A stretch of 64,000 nucleotides of DNA. Source: Candidatus Accumulibacter phosphatis (lineage in GTDB: Bacteria > Pseudomonadota > Gammaproteobacteria > Burkholderiales > Rhodocyclaceae). A program made the position numbers and the translations under genes. Below, piece after piece: positions 27,311 through 38,287 of this stretch; position 1 is the first letter of the stretch, and every line of letters begins with the position of its first letter. The DNA is taken from the NCBI RefSeq assembly GCF_012939955.1, contig NZ_SPMY01000018.1, forward strand, positions 26,002-90,001. Reading direction: 5' to 3'. The notes beneath the pieces were generated by a model. That model was given only the letters and a program-made list of their open reading frames with translations. It made no database searches and was not told where the DNA came from.

Positions 27311-27504
27311 ATGGATATCAATGATCTACGAGCCATCGTCACAGTCGTTTCGCTGCTCACCTTCCTGGGAGTGGTGTGGTGGCCTACGGCGTTAAAAGTA
27401 ACAAGAAGCGCTTCGAGGAAGCGGCCATGCTGCCGTTCATCGATGAGGAAGCGGATTGGGCCGAGCTCGGCCTGGATCGCAACGGACAAAGGAAAGCATC
27501 ATGA
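27311..27504 (+). CDS. ccoQ: Cytochrome cbb3 oxidase subunit CcoQ, frameshifted in this sequence
   Basis: A CcoQ-like peptide starts M-D-I-N-D-L-R-A-I-V-T-V-V-S-L-L-T-F-L-G with one membrane helix. After V-V-W-W the frame breaks near 27381-27383, where one G seems missing. Adding a base gives A-Y-G-V-K-S-N-K-K-R-F-E-E-A-A, the usual CcoQ tail, ending at TGA 27502-27504. The repaired protein has 64 residues, typical for the family. Its stop overlaps the ccoP start as ATGA. CcoQ stabilises the oxidase complex. Confidence 0.82.
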
Positions 27505-28409
27505 GCGATTTTGTGAATCAGTTCTGGAACTGGTACGTTATTCTCCTGACGGCGATCAGCATCATTGCCTGTAGCGTCGTGCTCTGGTCGCAAAACATCA
27601 CACCGGTTAGCGATCAGGCGCATACCACCGGTCATGTCTGGGACGAGACCCTCGAGGAGTACAACAACCCGCTGCCGAAGTGGTGGATGTGGTTGTTCCA
27701 CATTACCGTGGTCTTCTCGCTGGTTTACTGTGTTCTCTATCCGACGCTCGGCAGTTTCCAGGGCGTACTGGGTTGGTCGTCGAGTGGGCAGTACGAGAAG
27801 GAGGTGGCGAAAGCGGATGCCGAAACCAAGCCGCTGTACGACAAGTACCTGGCCATGGATCTGCCGGCCCTGGCCGCCGACAAGGAAGGCGTCGAAACCG
27901 GCAAACGCTTGTATCTGACCTACTGCATGCAGTGCCATGGTGCCGACGCACGCGGCGGGAAAGGTTTCCCGAATCTCGCTGACAACGATTGGCAGTGGGG
28001 CAGCGATCCGGCCCAGATCGTTGAAACGATCAGTGCTGGTCGGATGGGGGTCATGCCTGCACACGCTCAAGTGGGCGCCGACACGATCAAGGATCTCGCC
28101 AACTACGTGCGCTCACTTTCAGGTTTGCCTGCCGATTCTTTGCGCGCCGCCAAGGGCCAGGAAGCTTTCAACAGCGTCGGCTGCTCGGGCTGCCATGGGG
28201 CGGATGCAAAAGGAATGGCTGCGCTGGGGGCGCCCAATCTGACCGACAAAGTCTGGTTGTACGGTGGTTCGGAGGCGACTATCATCGAGACCATTGCCAA
28301 GGGGCGCACCAACCAGATGCCCGCCTGGCAGGCGTTTCTCGGTGACGCCAAGGTGCATGTCCTGGCCGCCTATGTGATGAGCCTGGGCAAGGGTGGCGAA
28401 AGCAAGTAG
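27501..28409 (+). CDS. ccoP: Cytochrome cbb3 oxidase subunit III (di-haem)
   Basis: 302 residues. Two N-terminal hydrophobic segments (around residues 10-30 and 60-80) are followed by two periplasmic cytochrome c domains with haem motifs C-M-Q-C-H and C-S-G-C-H. The family stretch H-V-W-D-E-T-L-E-E-Y-N-N-P-L-P-K-W-W is present. CcoP accepts electrons from soluble carriers. The ATG at 27501 is preceded by AAAGGAAAG and overlaps the ccoQ stop; the open frame begins earlier (27456) but inside ccoQ. Confidence 0.96.
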   Translation: MSDFVNQFWNWYVILLTAISIIACSVVLWSQNITPVSDQAHTTGHVWDETLEEYNNPLPKWWMWLFHITVVFSLVYCVLYPTLGSFQGVLGWSSSGQYEKEVAKADAETKPLYDKYLAMDLPALAADKEGVETGKRLYLTYCMQCHGADARGGKGFPNLADNDWQWGSDPAQIVETISAGRMGVMPAHAQVGADTIKDLANYVRSLSGLPADSLRAAKGQEAFNSVGCSGCHGADAKGMAALGAPNLTDKVWLYGGSEATIIETIAKGRTNQMPAWQAFLGDAKVHVLAAYVMSLGKGGESK

Positions 28410-28430
28410 CACGGGCGTTCAGTCTGAGCG

Positions 28431-28458
28431 AGAGCGGCCGCTTGGCCGCTCTTTTTTT
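28431..28458 (+). terminator. Rho-independent terminator after ccoP
   Basis: A 9-bp stem AGAGCGGCC (28431-28439) / GGCCGCTCT (28444-28452) with a four-base loop is followed by a run of T to 28458. It lies 21 bases past the ccoP stop and closes ccoNOQP. Confidence 0.88.
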
Positions 28459-28554
28459 CTTGCTGCGCGATCCTTTGCCAGCGTCCTCCTGGAAGCGGCA
28501 AGCGCAGCGCTGGCAAAGCCAGTTCCTCAAATTCAACTGTCTTCAGGGACCCTC

Positions 28555-29343
28555 ATGAAAAAATCCGCAACCCTTACCACGCTTGCTGCCGTCCTTCTCC
28601 TCGCCGGCTGCGCGAGCGACACCGCTGTGATGGGCAGTGGCGCAACGGTCACCGCCAGTGACAAGACGCGCATGACGCACAGCGGTTTCTTGTCCGATTA
28701 CGCGCGCCTGACGCCAGCCCCGGGAGCTGAGGGAGCCGAATGCTGGCGAGATCCGAAACTCGACGCCAAAAAGTACGACAAGGTGCTGATTTCGCGCATC
28801 GTGGTGTCGCTCGTCGCGCCGAAGGACCAGAGCGAGCCGCAGACCATCGATCCAAGTGACCTCAAGACGCTGACCGACTACTTCCACGCTTCGCTGGTCA
28901 AGGCCTTGAAGCCGCAGATGCAGGTGGTCGCTCAGGCTGGACCAGGGGTGCTGGTCATGCGCATCGCGCTCACTGACCTGGTACCCACCAAGGTGACCGA
29001 TAGCGTCGCCGGGACGCTGATTCCCTACGGTTTCGTCGTTGAAGCGGGCTCCGGTGCCGCCACTGGCCGGCCGGCCGGTTCCACCCCCTACATGGGCGAG
29101 ACGGGCATGGAGATGCAGTTCCGCGATGGCGGGTCGGGCACTATCGTCGCCGAATGCCGCGATACCGAGATCGGACGCAAGTACGCGGCAGACGTCGACG
29201 GGAGCGCTGTCGGCGCAGCACAGACCTGGGCCAGCGGCTACCTGAACTCTTTCCAGGCCTGGTCGTACGCCAAGAATGCCTTCGACAAGTGGTCGCTTCT
29301 GGTTGCCAAGCGTCTCGGCGAACTGCGTGGCGTCCAGCAGTAA
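28555..29343 (+). CDS. DUF3313-like lipoprotein
   Basis: 262 residues. A lipoprotein signal (M-K-K-S-A-T then L-L-L-A-G-C, lipobox Cys at about residue 19) predicts membrane anchoring. The mature part begins with a segment T-H-S-G-F-L-S-D-Y-A-R-L that I associate with DUF3313 lipoproteins; function unknown. It sits between the ccoNOQP terminator and the FNR promoter of ccoG, so it interrupts the cco locus as its own unit. No other link to the oxidase is visible. Confidence 0.75.
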   Translation: MKKSATLTTLAAVLLLAGCASDTAVMGSGATVTASDKTRMTHSGFLSDYARLTPAPGAEGAECWRDPKLDAKKYDKVLISRIVVSLVAPKDQSEPQTIDPSDLKTLTDYFHASLVKALKPQMQVVAQAGPGVLVMRIALTDLVPTKVTDSVAGTLIPYGFVVEAGSGAATGRPAGSTPYMGETGMEMQFRDGGSGTIVAECRDTEIGRKYAADVDGSAVGAAQTWASGYLNSFQAWSYAKNAFDKWSLLVAKRLGELRGVQQ

Positions 29344-29426
29344 GCGAGCCAAACGGCCGTTGACGAGTCGTCGGCGGCTTGACGAAAAGGCTTGGAACAT
29401 GTGCTGCTCCCGAATCGCTCCTGTCG

Positions 29427-29468
29427 CTGATACATATCAAACCCACTTCGGACGCCAATCTGTATATT
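29427..29468 (+). promoter_or_regulatory. FNR/Anr-dependent promoter of ccoG-ccoH
   Basis: CTGAT-ACAT-ATCAA (29427-29440) matches the FNR consensus with one mismatch. A TATATT -10 box at 29463-29468 stands at exactly the class II distance (start near 29475, site centred at -41.5). The ccoG ATG is at 29509. Confidence 0.75.
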
Positions 29469-29508
29469 AGCGTTTGGTGTAATTCTGAAATTGATCGGAG
29501 CTAAGATC

Positions 29509-30925
29509 ATGAATGAGGCGGCCAGCAGACAGGCCAAGGCAATTCCCATCAACGTCGAAGGTTTGTACGAGAAGCACAAAACGGTGTATGCCCGTACCGT
29601 GACGGGGCTGTTCAACAACTGGCGCTGGGTGATGGTGTTTTTTACCCAGGCCTTGTTCTACGGTTTGTGCTGGTTCGAATGGAACGGCCGCCAGGCGGTA
29701 CTTTTCCATATCATCGAACGCAAGTTTTACATTTTCGGCATGGTCTTCTGGCCGCAGGATGTCATCTATCTGGCGATCCTGCTGGTGATTTCGGCCTACG
29801 GACTGTTCCTGGTCACCGCCGTGGGGGGGGCGCCTGTTCTGCGGCTACGCCTGCCCGCAGACCGTGTACACCGAAATACTGATGTGGATCGAACGCAAGA
29901 TCGAGGGCGAACGTCCGGCGCGAATGAAGCTCGACGCGCAGCCGATGAATGCGCGCAAGTTCCGGCTCAAGTTCGTCAAGCATGCGCTGTGGCTGTTGGT
30001 TGCGCTATGGACGGGGATTACCTTCGTCGGATATTTCACGCCGATCAAGGAGTTGCTCGCCGAATTGGTGTCGTTCCGGATCGGGCCATGGGAGGCCTTT
30101 TGGGTTTTCTTCTATGCCTTTTTCCTGTACATGATGGCCGGTTTTCTCCGCGAGCAGGTTTGCAAGTACATGTGCCCGTACGCACGCTTCCAGGGCGTGA
30201 TGTTTGACTCCGACACCCTGATCATTACTTACGACCCTGAGCGCGGCGAGCCACGCGGGCTGCGCAAGAAGAAAGGGGCTGCCGATGCGCCGCCACTGGG
30301 TGACTGTGTGGACTGCAGCATCTGCGTTCAGGTTTGCCCAACCGGTATCGATATTCGCAATGGTCTACAGCTCGAGTGCATTGCCTGTGCGGCCTGTATC
30401 GATGCCTGCGATCAGGTGATGGACAAAGTCGGTTCGCCACGCGGTCTGATTCGCTATTCGACCGAGAACGCCCTGGCCAAACACTACACGGCGCGGGAGA
30501 TCATCGGGCACCTGTGGCGTTTCAGAACGCTGCTCTATAGCGGCATCCTGTTGGCCATCATCCTCGCTGCCGTGTGGAGCCTCAGCCAGCGCGTGCCGCT
30601 GAAGCTGGACGTGCTGCGTGATCGTTCGAGCCTGTCACGCGAGGCCACCGACGGGCGTATCGAGAACGTGTTCACGCTGCGTATTTCGAATACCGCCGAA
30701 GTGCCGCACCGCTATGCGATCACGGTCAGCGGCATGGACGGTATCGATATCGTTGGCGAGCGCCTTGTTGATCTTCCGGCCGCTTCGTCGCAGACCGTTT
30801 CCCTCTCGGCACGGGTCGAGCCAGGGGCTGGGAAAAAGGGCTCCAATGAAATCTTCTTCGAGGTTCGTTCCGAGAGCGACGACAAGCTCTCGGTTCGCGA
30901 AAAAGCAAGCTTTTTCATGCCATGA
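29509..30925 (+). CDS. ccoG: cbb3 oxidase accessory ferredoxin-like protein CcoG, frameshifted in this sequence
   Basis: CcoG/RdxA/FixG is a membrane FeS protein of cbb3 oxidase assembly, linked to copper reduction. The first part reads through helices up to L-F-L-V-T-A-V-G-G, then breaks in a run of eight G (29823-29830). With seven G it continues R-L-F-C-G-Y-A-C-P-Q-T-V-Y-T-E-I, and the rest runs intact to 30925, 471 residues in all. Two ferredoxin motifs follow: C-V-D-C-S-I-C-V-Q-V-C-P and C-I-A-C-A-A-C-I-D-A-C. The C-terminus is an Ig-like periplasmic domain. A GGAG site precedes the ATG. The stop overlaps the ccoH start. Confidence 0.88.
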
Positions 30926-31479
30926 AGAGTAGGCGCGCGACCGATAGCGGCCCATGGTACCGCGAGCCCTGGCCCTGGCTGATCATGCTCGGGCCGGCGG
31001 TGGTCATTGTCGCTGGTGTGGCGACCGCCTATCTGGCAGTGATCAGCAATGATGGCCTGGTAGCCGACGATTACTACAAGCAGGGACTGGCGATCAATCA
31101 ACGCAGCGAGCGTCACCTGCGTGCGGCCGAGTTGGGACTCGAAGCGGAGCTGATTCTCGGCGGGGATCGCGATCGCATTCGCGTTCTGCTGCGCGCCAAG
31201 GAGGGGACGCCATTGCCGGCCACGCTCAGCTTGCGCATTACGCACCCGACGCGGCCGGGTTTCGATCAGAGCGTTTCAATGCGCTCCGAAGGGGGTGGCG
31301 TCTATGGCGCCAAGCTGCTGCCGATCCATGGTCGCTGGCATCTTGTCCTTGAAGATGAACAGCAGGAGTGGCTGTTGGCGGGTGACTGGGAGAGTGACAA
31401 ACAGCCTGCGCTGCGGCTGATACCCTCGGCCCGAGTACTGCCTGCTGACGAAAAAATTTCAGTTGATAAAGAAAGGTAA
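30922..31479 (+). CDS. ccoH: cbb3 oxidase assembly protein CcoH/FixH
   Basis: 185 residues. One membrane helix follows W-Y-R-E-P-W-P-W-L-I-M-L-G-P, then V-A-D-D-Y-Y-K-Q-G-L-A-I-N, the FixH signature, and a periplasmic beta-rich domain. It is needed for stable cbb3 oxidase assembly, probably with CcoI. The ATG overlaps the ccoG stop as ATGA, so the two are translationally coupled. Confidence 0.92.
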   Translation: MKSRRATDSGPWYREPWPWLIMLGPAVVIVAGVATAYLAVISNDGLVADDYYKQGLAINQRSERHLRAAELGLEAELILGGDRDRIRVLLRAKEGTPLPATLSLRITHPTRPGFDQSVSMRSEGGGVYGAKLLPIHGRWHLVLEDEQQEWLLAGDWESDKQPALRLIPSARVLPADEKISVDKER

Positions 31480-31482
31480 GGA

Positions 31483-31623
31483 ATGGCTTGGGATCTGTTG
31501 TTTTCGAGTGATTACGGTCTGTTCAGCGTTTTCGTGATTGTCTTCCTCCTCGGCATGTCGGTCTGGTTCCCGTATTACTTCCACAAGAAAATGCGTCAGG
31601 GCGAACAGCGGAACAAGACTTAG
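31483..31623 (+). CDS. DUF3149-like small membrane protein
   Basis: 46 residues: M-A-W-D-L-L-F-S-S-D-Y-G-L-F-S, one membrane helix (V-F-V-I-V-F-L-L-G-M-S-V-W-F), then a basic tail Y-F-H-K-K-M-R. From memory this matches the small DUF3149 family often found after cco accessory genes in betaproteobacteria. It starts 3 bases after ccoH and has an AAGGTAAGG site, so it is almost certainly in the same operon. Function unknown, possibly an oxidase accessory subunit. Confidence 0.75.
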   Translation: MAWDLLFSSDYGLFSVFVIVFLLGMSVWFPYYFHKKMRQGEQRNKT

Positions 31624-31738
31624 GCCGCAACGCCTGATCGCCATTTTCGGCGGGCGGCGAGCGTAGGCGCCGACGGCGCTGGCGGCGGCAAGGACGCGCG
31701 CGCCACTGCCGCCGGTGCTCATCGGCGCGTGTGCGGGC

Positions 31739-32284
31739 TCAGGCGTGTGCCGCCGCTGGCCGCAACTCTTCTTCGTGGAGCACGAATTGGCCTGCCTTAC
31801 GGTCGGCAAAATAGGCCCGCAAGCAGAGCGTGACGCTCTGGAAAGCGAGTTCCTGCCACGGGATCTCTGTTTCGGCGAAGAGCGCTGTTTCCAGGGTTTC
31901 CAATCCGGCTGCGAAGCCGGTATCGAGCAGGCGGGCACGGTAGAAGAGGTGCACCTGGTTGATGTGCGGGATGTTGACCAGCGAGAACAGTTCGCCAAGC
32001 TCGACGCGTGCGCAGGCTTCTTCGAGTGTTTCGCGCAGCGCGCCCTGGCGGGTCGTTTCACCGTTCTCCATGAAGCCGGCAGGTAGCGTCCACAAGCCGT
32101 AGCGTGGGGCGATCGAACGCCGGCACAGGAGGATTTGTTCCTGCCATTCGGCGATACAACCGATCACCAGCTTCGGATTTTGGTAATGGATCGTGCCGCA
32201 GCTTTCGCATACGTGCCGGGGGAGGTTGTCGCCCTCCGGAATCGACAGGCTGACCGCTTCGCCGCATTGGCTGCAGAAATACAT
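31739..32284 (-). CDS. NUDIX hydrolase with N-terminal zinc ribbon
   Basis: 181 residues. A zinc ribbon (C-S-Q-C, then C-E-S-C-G-T-I-H-Y-Q-N-P-K) precedes a NUDIX fold. The Nudix box G-F-M-E-N-G-E, seven residues, then R-E-T-L-E-E is present, but the usual Gly after the EE is Cys in E-E-A-C-A. The catalytic glutamates are kept. It probably hydrolyses a nucleoside diphosphate derivative; substrate unknown. The ATG at 32284 starts the ribbon; the frame stays open to 33490 only as a shadow of motA. Confidence 0.88.
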   Translation of the reverse strand: MYFCSQCGEAVSLSIPEGDNLPRHVCESCGTIHYQNPKLVIGCIAEWQEQILLCRRSIAPRYGLWTLPAGFMENGETTRQGALRETLEEACARVELGELFSLVNIPHINQVHLFYRARLLDTGFAAGLETLETALFAETEIPWQELAFQSVTLCLRAYFADRKAGQFVLHEEELRPAAAHA

Positions 32285-32578
32285 TTCTCGGAGTCCCCGC
32301 TGCGTTCGATGACGCCGCAAGTTTATATGATTCGGGCCGGCAGGGCATCGCCTGTGGCGATGGCTCTGGCCTCTGCCGCAGGGCAAGTGGCGGTCGCGGG
32401 TCGCGTGCTGGGGAGGCGGCCCGGCAAGCGGGGCTCGAAAGAGCACAATCTTTTGCCGAAGAGGCGCTGCCTTGCCGTTTGGCCTGTGCCTGCAGTGTGC
32501 CATCTGGCTATACAATGCGCGACAATGCTGTGTTAAGTCAGCGACACGCGCCTTGGGCGCGATGACAAGGGGGGGCGG

Positions 32579-33436
32579 ATGTTTCTGATTGTTGGCTACG
32601 TAATCATTCTGGTGGCAGCACTGGGCACCTACGCGGTTCACGGCAGCCTGGCGGCGCTGTGGGTGCCGATGGAATACATTGCCATCGTTGGTTTGACCAT
32701 TGGTGGCTTCGTCGCCAGTAACGAATTGAAAATCATCAAGTCGACGATTGCTGCCTTGCCGGGAATCTTCAAGGGCTCGAAGTTCACCAAGGCGCTGTAC
32801 GTCGACCTGCTGGCGATGCTCTTCGAGGTCTTGGCAAAGGTGCGCAAGGAAGGGCTGATGTCGATCGAGAACGACGTCGAGAACCCGCACGACAGCCCGA
32901 TATTCAGCAAGTACCCGGTGCTTGCCAACGATCATCACGTGATGGAGTTCATTACCGACTATTTGCGCATGATGGTCGGCGGCAACCTCAACGCCATCGA
33001 GATCGAGAATTTGATGGATATCGAAATCGACACCCACCATCACGAGGCCGAGACGCCGGCACATGTCGTCTCCAAGATTGCCGACGCGGTACCGGCCTTC
33101 GGTATCATCGTTGCCGTGATGGGCGTGGTGAACGTCATGGGCTCGGTCGGCGAGCCGCCGGCGGTGCTGGGAAAAATGATCGGTGGTGCGCTGGTCGGCA
33201 CCTTCCTCGGTATTCTCATCGCTTACGGCTTCGTCTCGCCGGTGGCCAGCCTGCTCGAACAGAAGGCCCAGGACGGCGCGAAGATCTATCAGGTGATCAA
33301 GGTCGTCCTGCTGGCGTCGATGTCCGGCTATGCGCCACAGGTGGCCGTCGAATTCGGTCGCAAGACCCTGGCCTCCGGGGTGCGTCCGACGTTTGGCGAA
33401 CTCGAAGACGAACTCAAGAATCGCAAAGGCAAATAG
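32579..33436 (+). CDS. motA: Flagellar motor stator protein MotA
   Basis: 285 residues with four predicted membrane helices. Signatures include G-G-F-V-A-S-N-E near helix 2, a long cytoplasmic loop, and P-A-F-G-I-I-V-A-V-M-G-V-V with the G-A-L-V-G-T-F-L-G-I-L segment. It forms the proton channel of the stator with MotB. A GGGGGCGG sequence precedes the ATG. No other flagellar gene is in the window. Confidence 0.95.
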   Translation: MFLIVGYVIILVAALGTYAVHGSLAALWVPMEYIAIVGLTIGGFVASNELKIIKSTIAALPGIFKGSKFTKALYVDLLAMLFEVLAKVRKEGLMSIENDVENPHDSPIFSKYPVLANDHHVMEFITDYLRMMVGGNLNAIEIENLMDIEIDTHHHEAETPAHVVSKIADAVPAFGIIVAVMGVVNVMGSVGEPPAVLGKMIGGALVGTFLGILIAYGFVSPVASLLEQKAQDGAKIYQVIKVVLLASMSGYAPQVAVEFGRKTLASGVRPTFGELEDELKNRKGK

Positions 33437-33468
33437 GCGATGCGGATGCGACTCAGGGGAGGCGCTGA

Positions 33469-34424
33469 ATGAGCGAAGACGTACGCCCAATCGTCATCAA
33501 GCGTATCAAGAAGGTGGCAGCGGCGCACCACGGGGGCGCCTGGAAGATTGCCTACGCGACTTCGTGACGGCGATGATGGCTTTCTTTCTGCTGATGTGGC
33601 TGCTCGGCTCGACGGCCAGCGGTGATCTGCAGGGGATCGCCGACTATTTCCAGAACCCGCTGAAGATTGCTTCGCAGGGAGGGTCGGGCACCGGCGACAG
33701 TTCGAGTGTCCTCAAGGGTGGTGGCAAGGACCTGACGCGCACCGCCGGGCAGGTCAAGAGAGGCGATATCGAGGCTCAGAGCAAGACCATCAACCTCAAG
33801 GAGACCAACGCCGAGCATGCGCGCAAGGTCTTCGAAGAGCGCGAGACGCTGATGCTGGGGGAACTCAAGCAGAATATCGAAAAGCTGATTGAAAGCAATC
33901 CGGCGCTCAGGCAGTTCAAGAACCAGTTGTTGATCGATATTACCAGCGAAGGTTTGCGCATCCAGATCGTCGACGAGCAGAATCGCCCGATGTTCGATAC
34001 CAGTAGCGCCGACCTGAAGAGCTATACGCGTACCATTCTGCATGAAATTGGCAAGGCGCTGAATGCCGTGCCGAACAAGCTGAGTCTGTCGGGGCATACC
34101 GACGCCGCTCAGTTCGGTGGCGGTGCCAAGGGTTTCTCGAACTGGGAGTTGTCGGCCAATCGCGCCAACGCTTCGCGGCGCGAGCTGATTGCCGGTGGCA
34201 TGGATGAGCACAAGGTGTTGCGCGTCGTCGGCCTGTCGTCCACCGTACTCTTCGACAAGAACGATCCGCTCAGCTCGATCAATCGCCGGATCAGTATCAT
34301 CGTTCTCAATCGACGTGCGGAAGAGGCCTTGTTACAGGAAGACGGCAAGGCGGATGCAGTCGAGGTTAGCGGCCAGGGAATCAATGCCGACGCCATCGCC
34401 TCACCGCCAGGGAGCGGCCGCTAG
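33469..34424 (+). CDS. motB: Flagellar motor stator protein MotB, frameshifted in this sequence
   Basis: The N-terminus reads M-S-E-D-V-R-P-I-V-I-K-R and H-H-G-G-A-W-K-I-A-Y-A from ATG 33469, then hits a stop. One G appears missing near 33558; adding it gives A-D-F-V-T-A-M-M-A-F-F-L-L-M-W-L-L-G, whose Asp is the proton-carrying residue. The rest is intact: a linker and an OmpA-like peptidoglycan-binding domain with L-S-G-H-T-D-A-A-Q-F and N-W-E-L-S-A-N-R-A-N-A. The repaired length is 318 residues. GGGGAGG precedes the ATG, 32 bases after motA. Confidence 0.88.
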
Positions 34425-34510
34425 GGCTGAACTGTGCCGTGCGCGGTGTGATGGCAGTTGCTGTTTGCTCAAGCGCAACGCCGGCCGGGGGCGCGCTCGG
34501 GCAATCCTGA

Positions 34511-36610
<2,100 letters not shown>

Positions 36611-36611
<1 letters not shown>

Positions 36612-36976
36612 TGGGCAGCGCTGCTCCCCTGCGTCCCGATGGCCCCGATACCGATGCGACGCCTGTGTCGAAGAGCGACGGCGAGGTGCTCGAGCCGATC
36701 GTTTGCGGCAGCTGCCAGCGGATGCTGCCCGGCGACGCCCGCTACTGCCCCACCTGCTGCGGCGAGGACGGTCGGCGCGGTGCGCTGCAAGGCGCCATCT
36801 TTCTTGGTGCCGTACTTGGTGTCCTCGCCGGCGGTCTGATCGCCGCCGTCTGGTCTTCTGCCGTTGGTGTAGAGCAAACCCGCTGGAGCGATGTCCTGGC
36901 GACGCTTGCGACCTGCATCACCATCGGCGTGGCGATCGGCATTTTTCGCACGCTTCGCACGCGCCGGAAGGGCTGA
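36611..36976 (+). CDS. Zinc-ribbon membrane protein of unknown function
   Basis: 121 residues. A low-complexity start is followed by a zinc ribbon, C-G-S-C and C-P-T-C-C with a 14-residue spacer, then two predicted membrane helices and a basic end T-R-R-K-G. I do not recognise a named family. The ATG overlaps the purB stop (TGATG), so it is likely coupled to purB. Confidence 0.65.
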
Positions 36977-36978
36977 CG

Positions 36979-37299
36979 ATGGCGCAGTTTGCCGAGAATC
37001 TGAAGAAGCTGCCGGGGGTGTCGCACATCGCGGCGATCAATCTGTTGGACGCTGCCGGCGAAGTGCAGGCCGTGCTCGAGAACAAGGCGGGCAGCCAGGG
37101 TTCAGTGGCGGTCTACAACCACCTGGCACAGACCTACGGGGCGATTACCCCGGAGGCGGCCAGGAAAGGCCTGGAGATGTTTGCCGAGCACACTGAGGAC
37201 GCGCGCGCCAATCCCGGCAAGCATGTCAATATTGATCGTTTGCTGATGCTTGTGGAGGAGCGCAAGACGCTGCGCACGAAGCACATCTTCGCGGTCTGA
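36979..37299 (+). CDS. Small conserved protein, possibly DUF2322-like
   Basis: 106 residues, soluble, predicted alpha/beta. Segments such as F-A-E-N-L-K-K-L-P-G-V, A-A-I-N-L-L-D-A-A-G-E-V and V-Y-N-H-L-A-Q-T-Y-G remind me of DUF2322 proteins of betaproteobacteria, from memory and unverified. It starts 2 bases after the previous stop, so purB and the two small genes look like one operon. Function unknown. Confidence 0.7.
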   Translation: MAQFAENLKKLPGVSHIAAINLLDAAGEVQAVLENKAGSQGSVAVYNHLAQTYGAITPEAARKGLEMFAEHTEDARANPGKHVNIDRLLMLVEERKTLRTKHIFAV

Positions 37300-37311
37300 G
37301 TTCGGATTTTA

Positions 37312-37332
37312 CACTCCACACTCCACACTTCA
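37312..37332. repeat. Three tandem 7-bp repeats at the secF 3' end
   Basis: CACTCCA, CACTCCA, CACTTCA in tandem between two convergent genes. The last unit contains the reverse complement of the secF stop codon (37330-37332). Copy-number change would leave the secF product unchanged. Confidence 0.7.
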
Positions 37333-38275
37333 CACGACGGCGCCGTCCTCGTTGGCGCCTTCGATTTTCCGCTTCGGCTTGACGAACTGCTCGCGTGAGA
37401 CACCGAGCCACATGACCAGCGGGCTGGCGACCAGAACCGACGAGTAGATCCCGAAACAAATGCCGATGGTCAGCGCCAGCGAGAAGTAATAGAGCGTCTC
37501 GCCACCGAAGATCAACATCGCCAGAACCATGACCTGCGTTGATCCGTGGGTGATCACGGTGCGCGAAATGGTGCTGGTGATCGCATGGTCGAGGACCTGT
37601 GGTGTGCTCAGGCCACGCGCCTTCTTGAAAGTCTCGCGGACACGGTCGAAAACGACCACTGACTCGTTGACCGAGTAGCCGAGCACGGCGAGCACTGCCG
37701 CCAGAACGGAAAGCGAGAATTCCCACTGGAAGAAAGCGAAGAAGCCAAGGATGATGATCACATCGTGCAGGTTGGCAATGATCGCCGATATCGAGAATCG
37801 CCACTCGAAACGAAACGACAGGTAGAGGACGATGCCGATGATCACCACCAGCAGCGCCAGGGCGCCGTTCTCGGCCAGTTCTCTACCCACCTGCGGGCCA
37901 ACGAATTCGACACGGCGCAGCGTGGCGCCCGGCGCTTCAACGGCGAGCGCCTCGATGACCGCCTGACCGATGCTGGCCGTGTTCTGATCGGCCGTCAGAG
38001 GCAGGCGGACCAAGACGTCCTGGCTAGACCCGAAATGCTGGACCGAGAGGTCGTTATAGCCGGCTTTGCCAAGCCCGTCGCGAATTTTTTTCGAGGTCCG
38101 CCGTTTGCGTGTAGTGGAGCTCGATCAGCGTTCCGCCGGTGAACTCGACCGAGAGATGCAGACCTCGGGTGAAAAGAAAGGTCACCGCCAGCAGGAAAGT
38201 GAGCAACGAAATGACGTTGAACACCAGCGCATGGCGCATGAACGGGATGTCTTTGCTGATCCGGAAGAATTCCAT
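37330..38275 (-). CDS. secF: Protein translocase subunit SecF, frameshifted in this sequence
   Basis: The N-terminal part has one helix and the SecD/F signature V-E-F-T-G-G-T-L-I-E-L. The frame breaks after A-D-L-E-K in a run of seven A on the coding strand (38085-38091). With six A it continues I-R-D-G-L-G-K-A-G-Y-N-D-L-S-V and joins the intact portion carrying the helices and V-N-E-S-V-V-V-F-D-R-V-R-E. Repaired length is 314 residues, normal for SecF. It works with SecD and YajC in proton-driven protein export. It starts 12 bases after secD. Confidence 0.9.
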
Positions 38276-38287
38276 GGTGGTGCCTCT

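Noticed and set aside
29823-29830. The G8 tract in ccoG as a phase-variation switch
   Set aside because: Seven other genes show the same type of one-base error, mostly in homopolymers and in genes not expected to phase vary. Sequencing error explains them all more simply.
31739-33490. A 583-residue protein ending in the NUDIX domain
   Set aside because: The part beyond 32284 is antisense to motA and not protein-like. The zinc ribbon at 32284 is the natural N-terminus.
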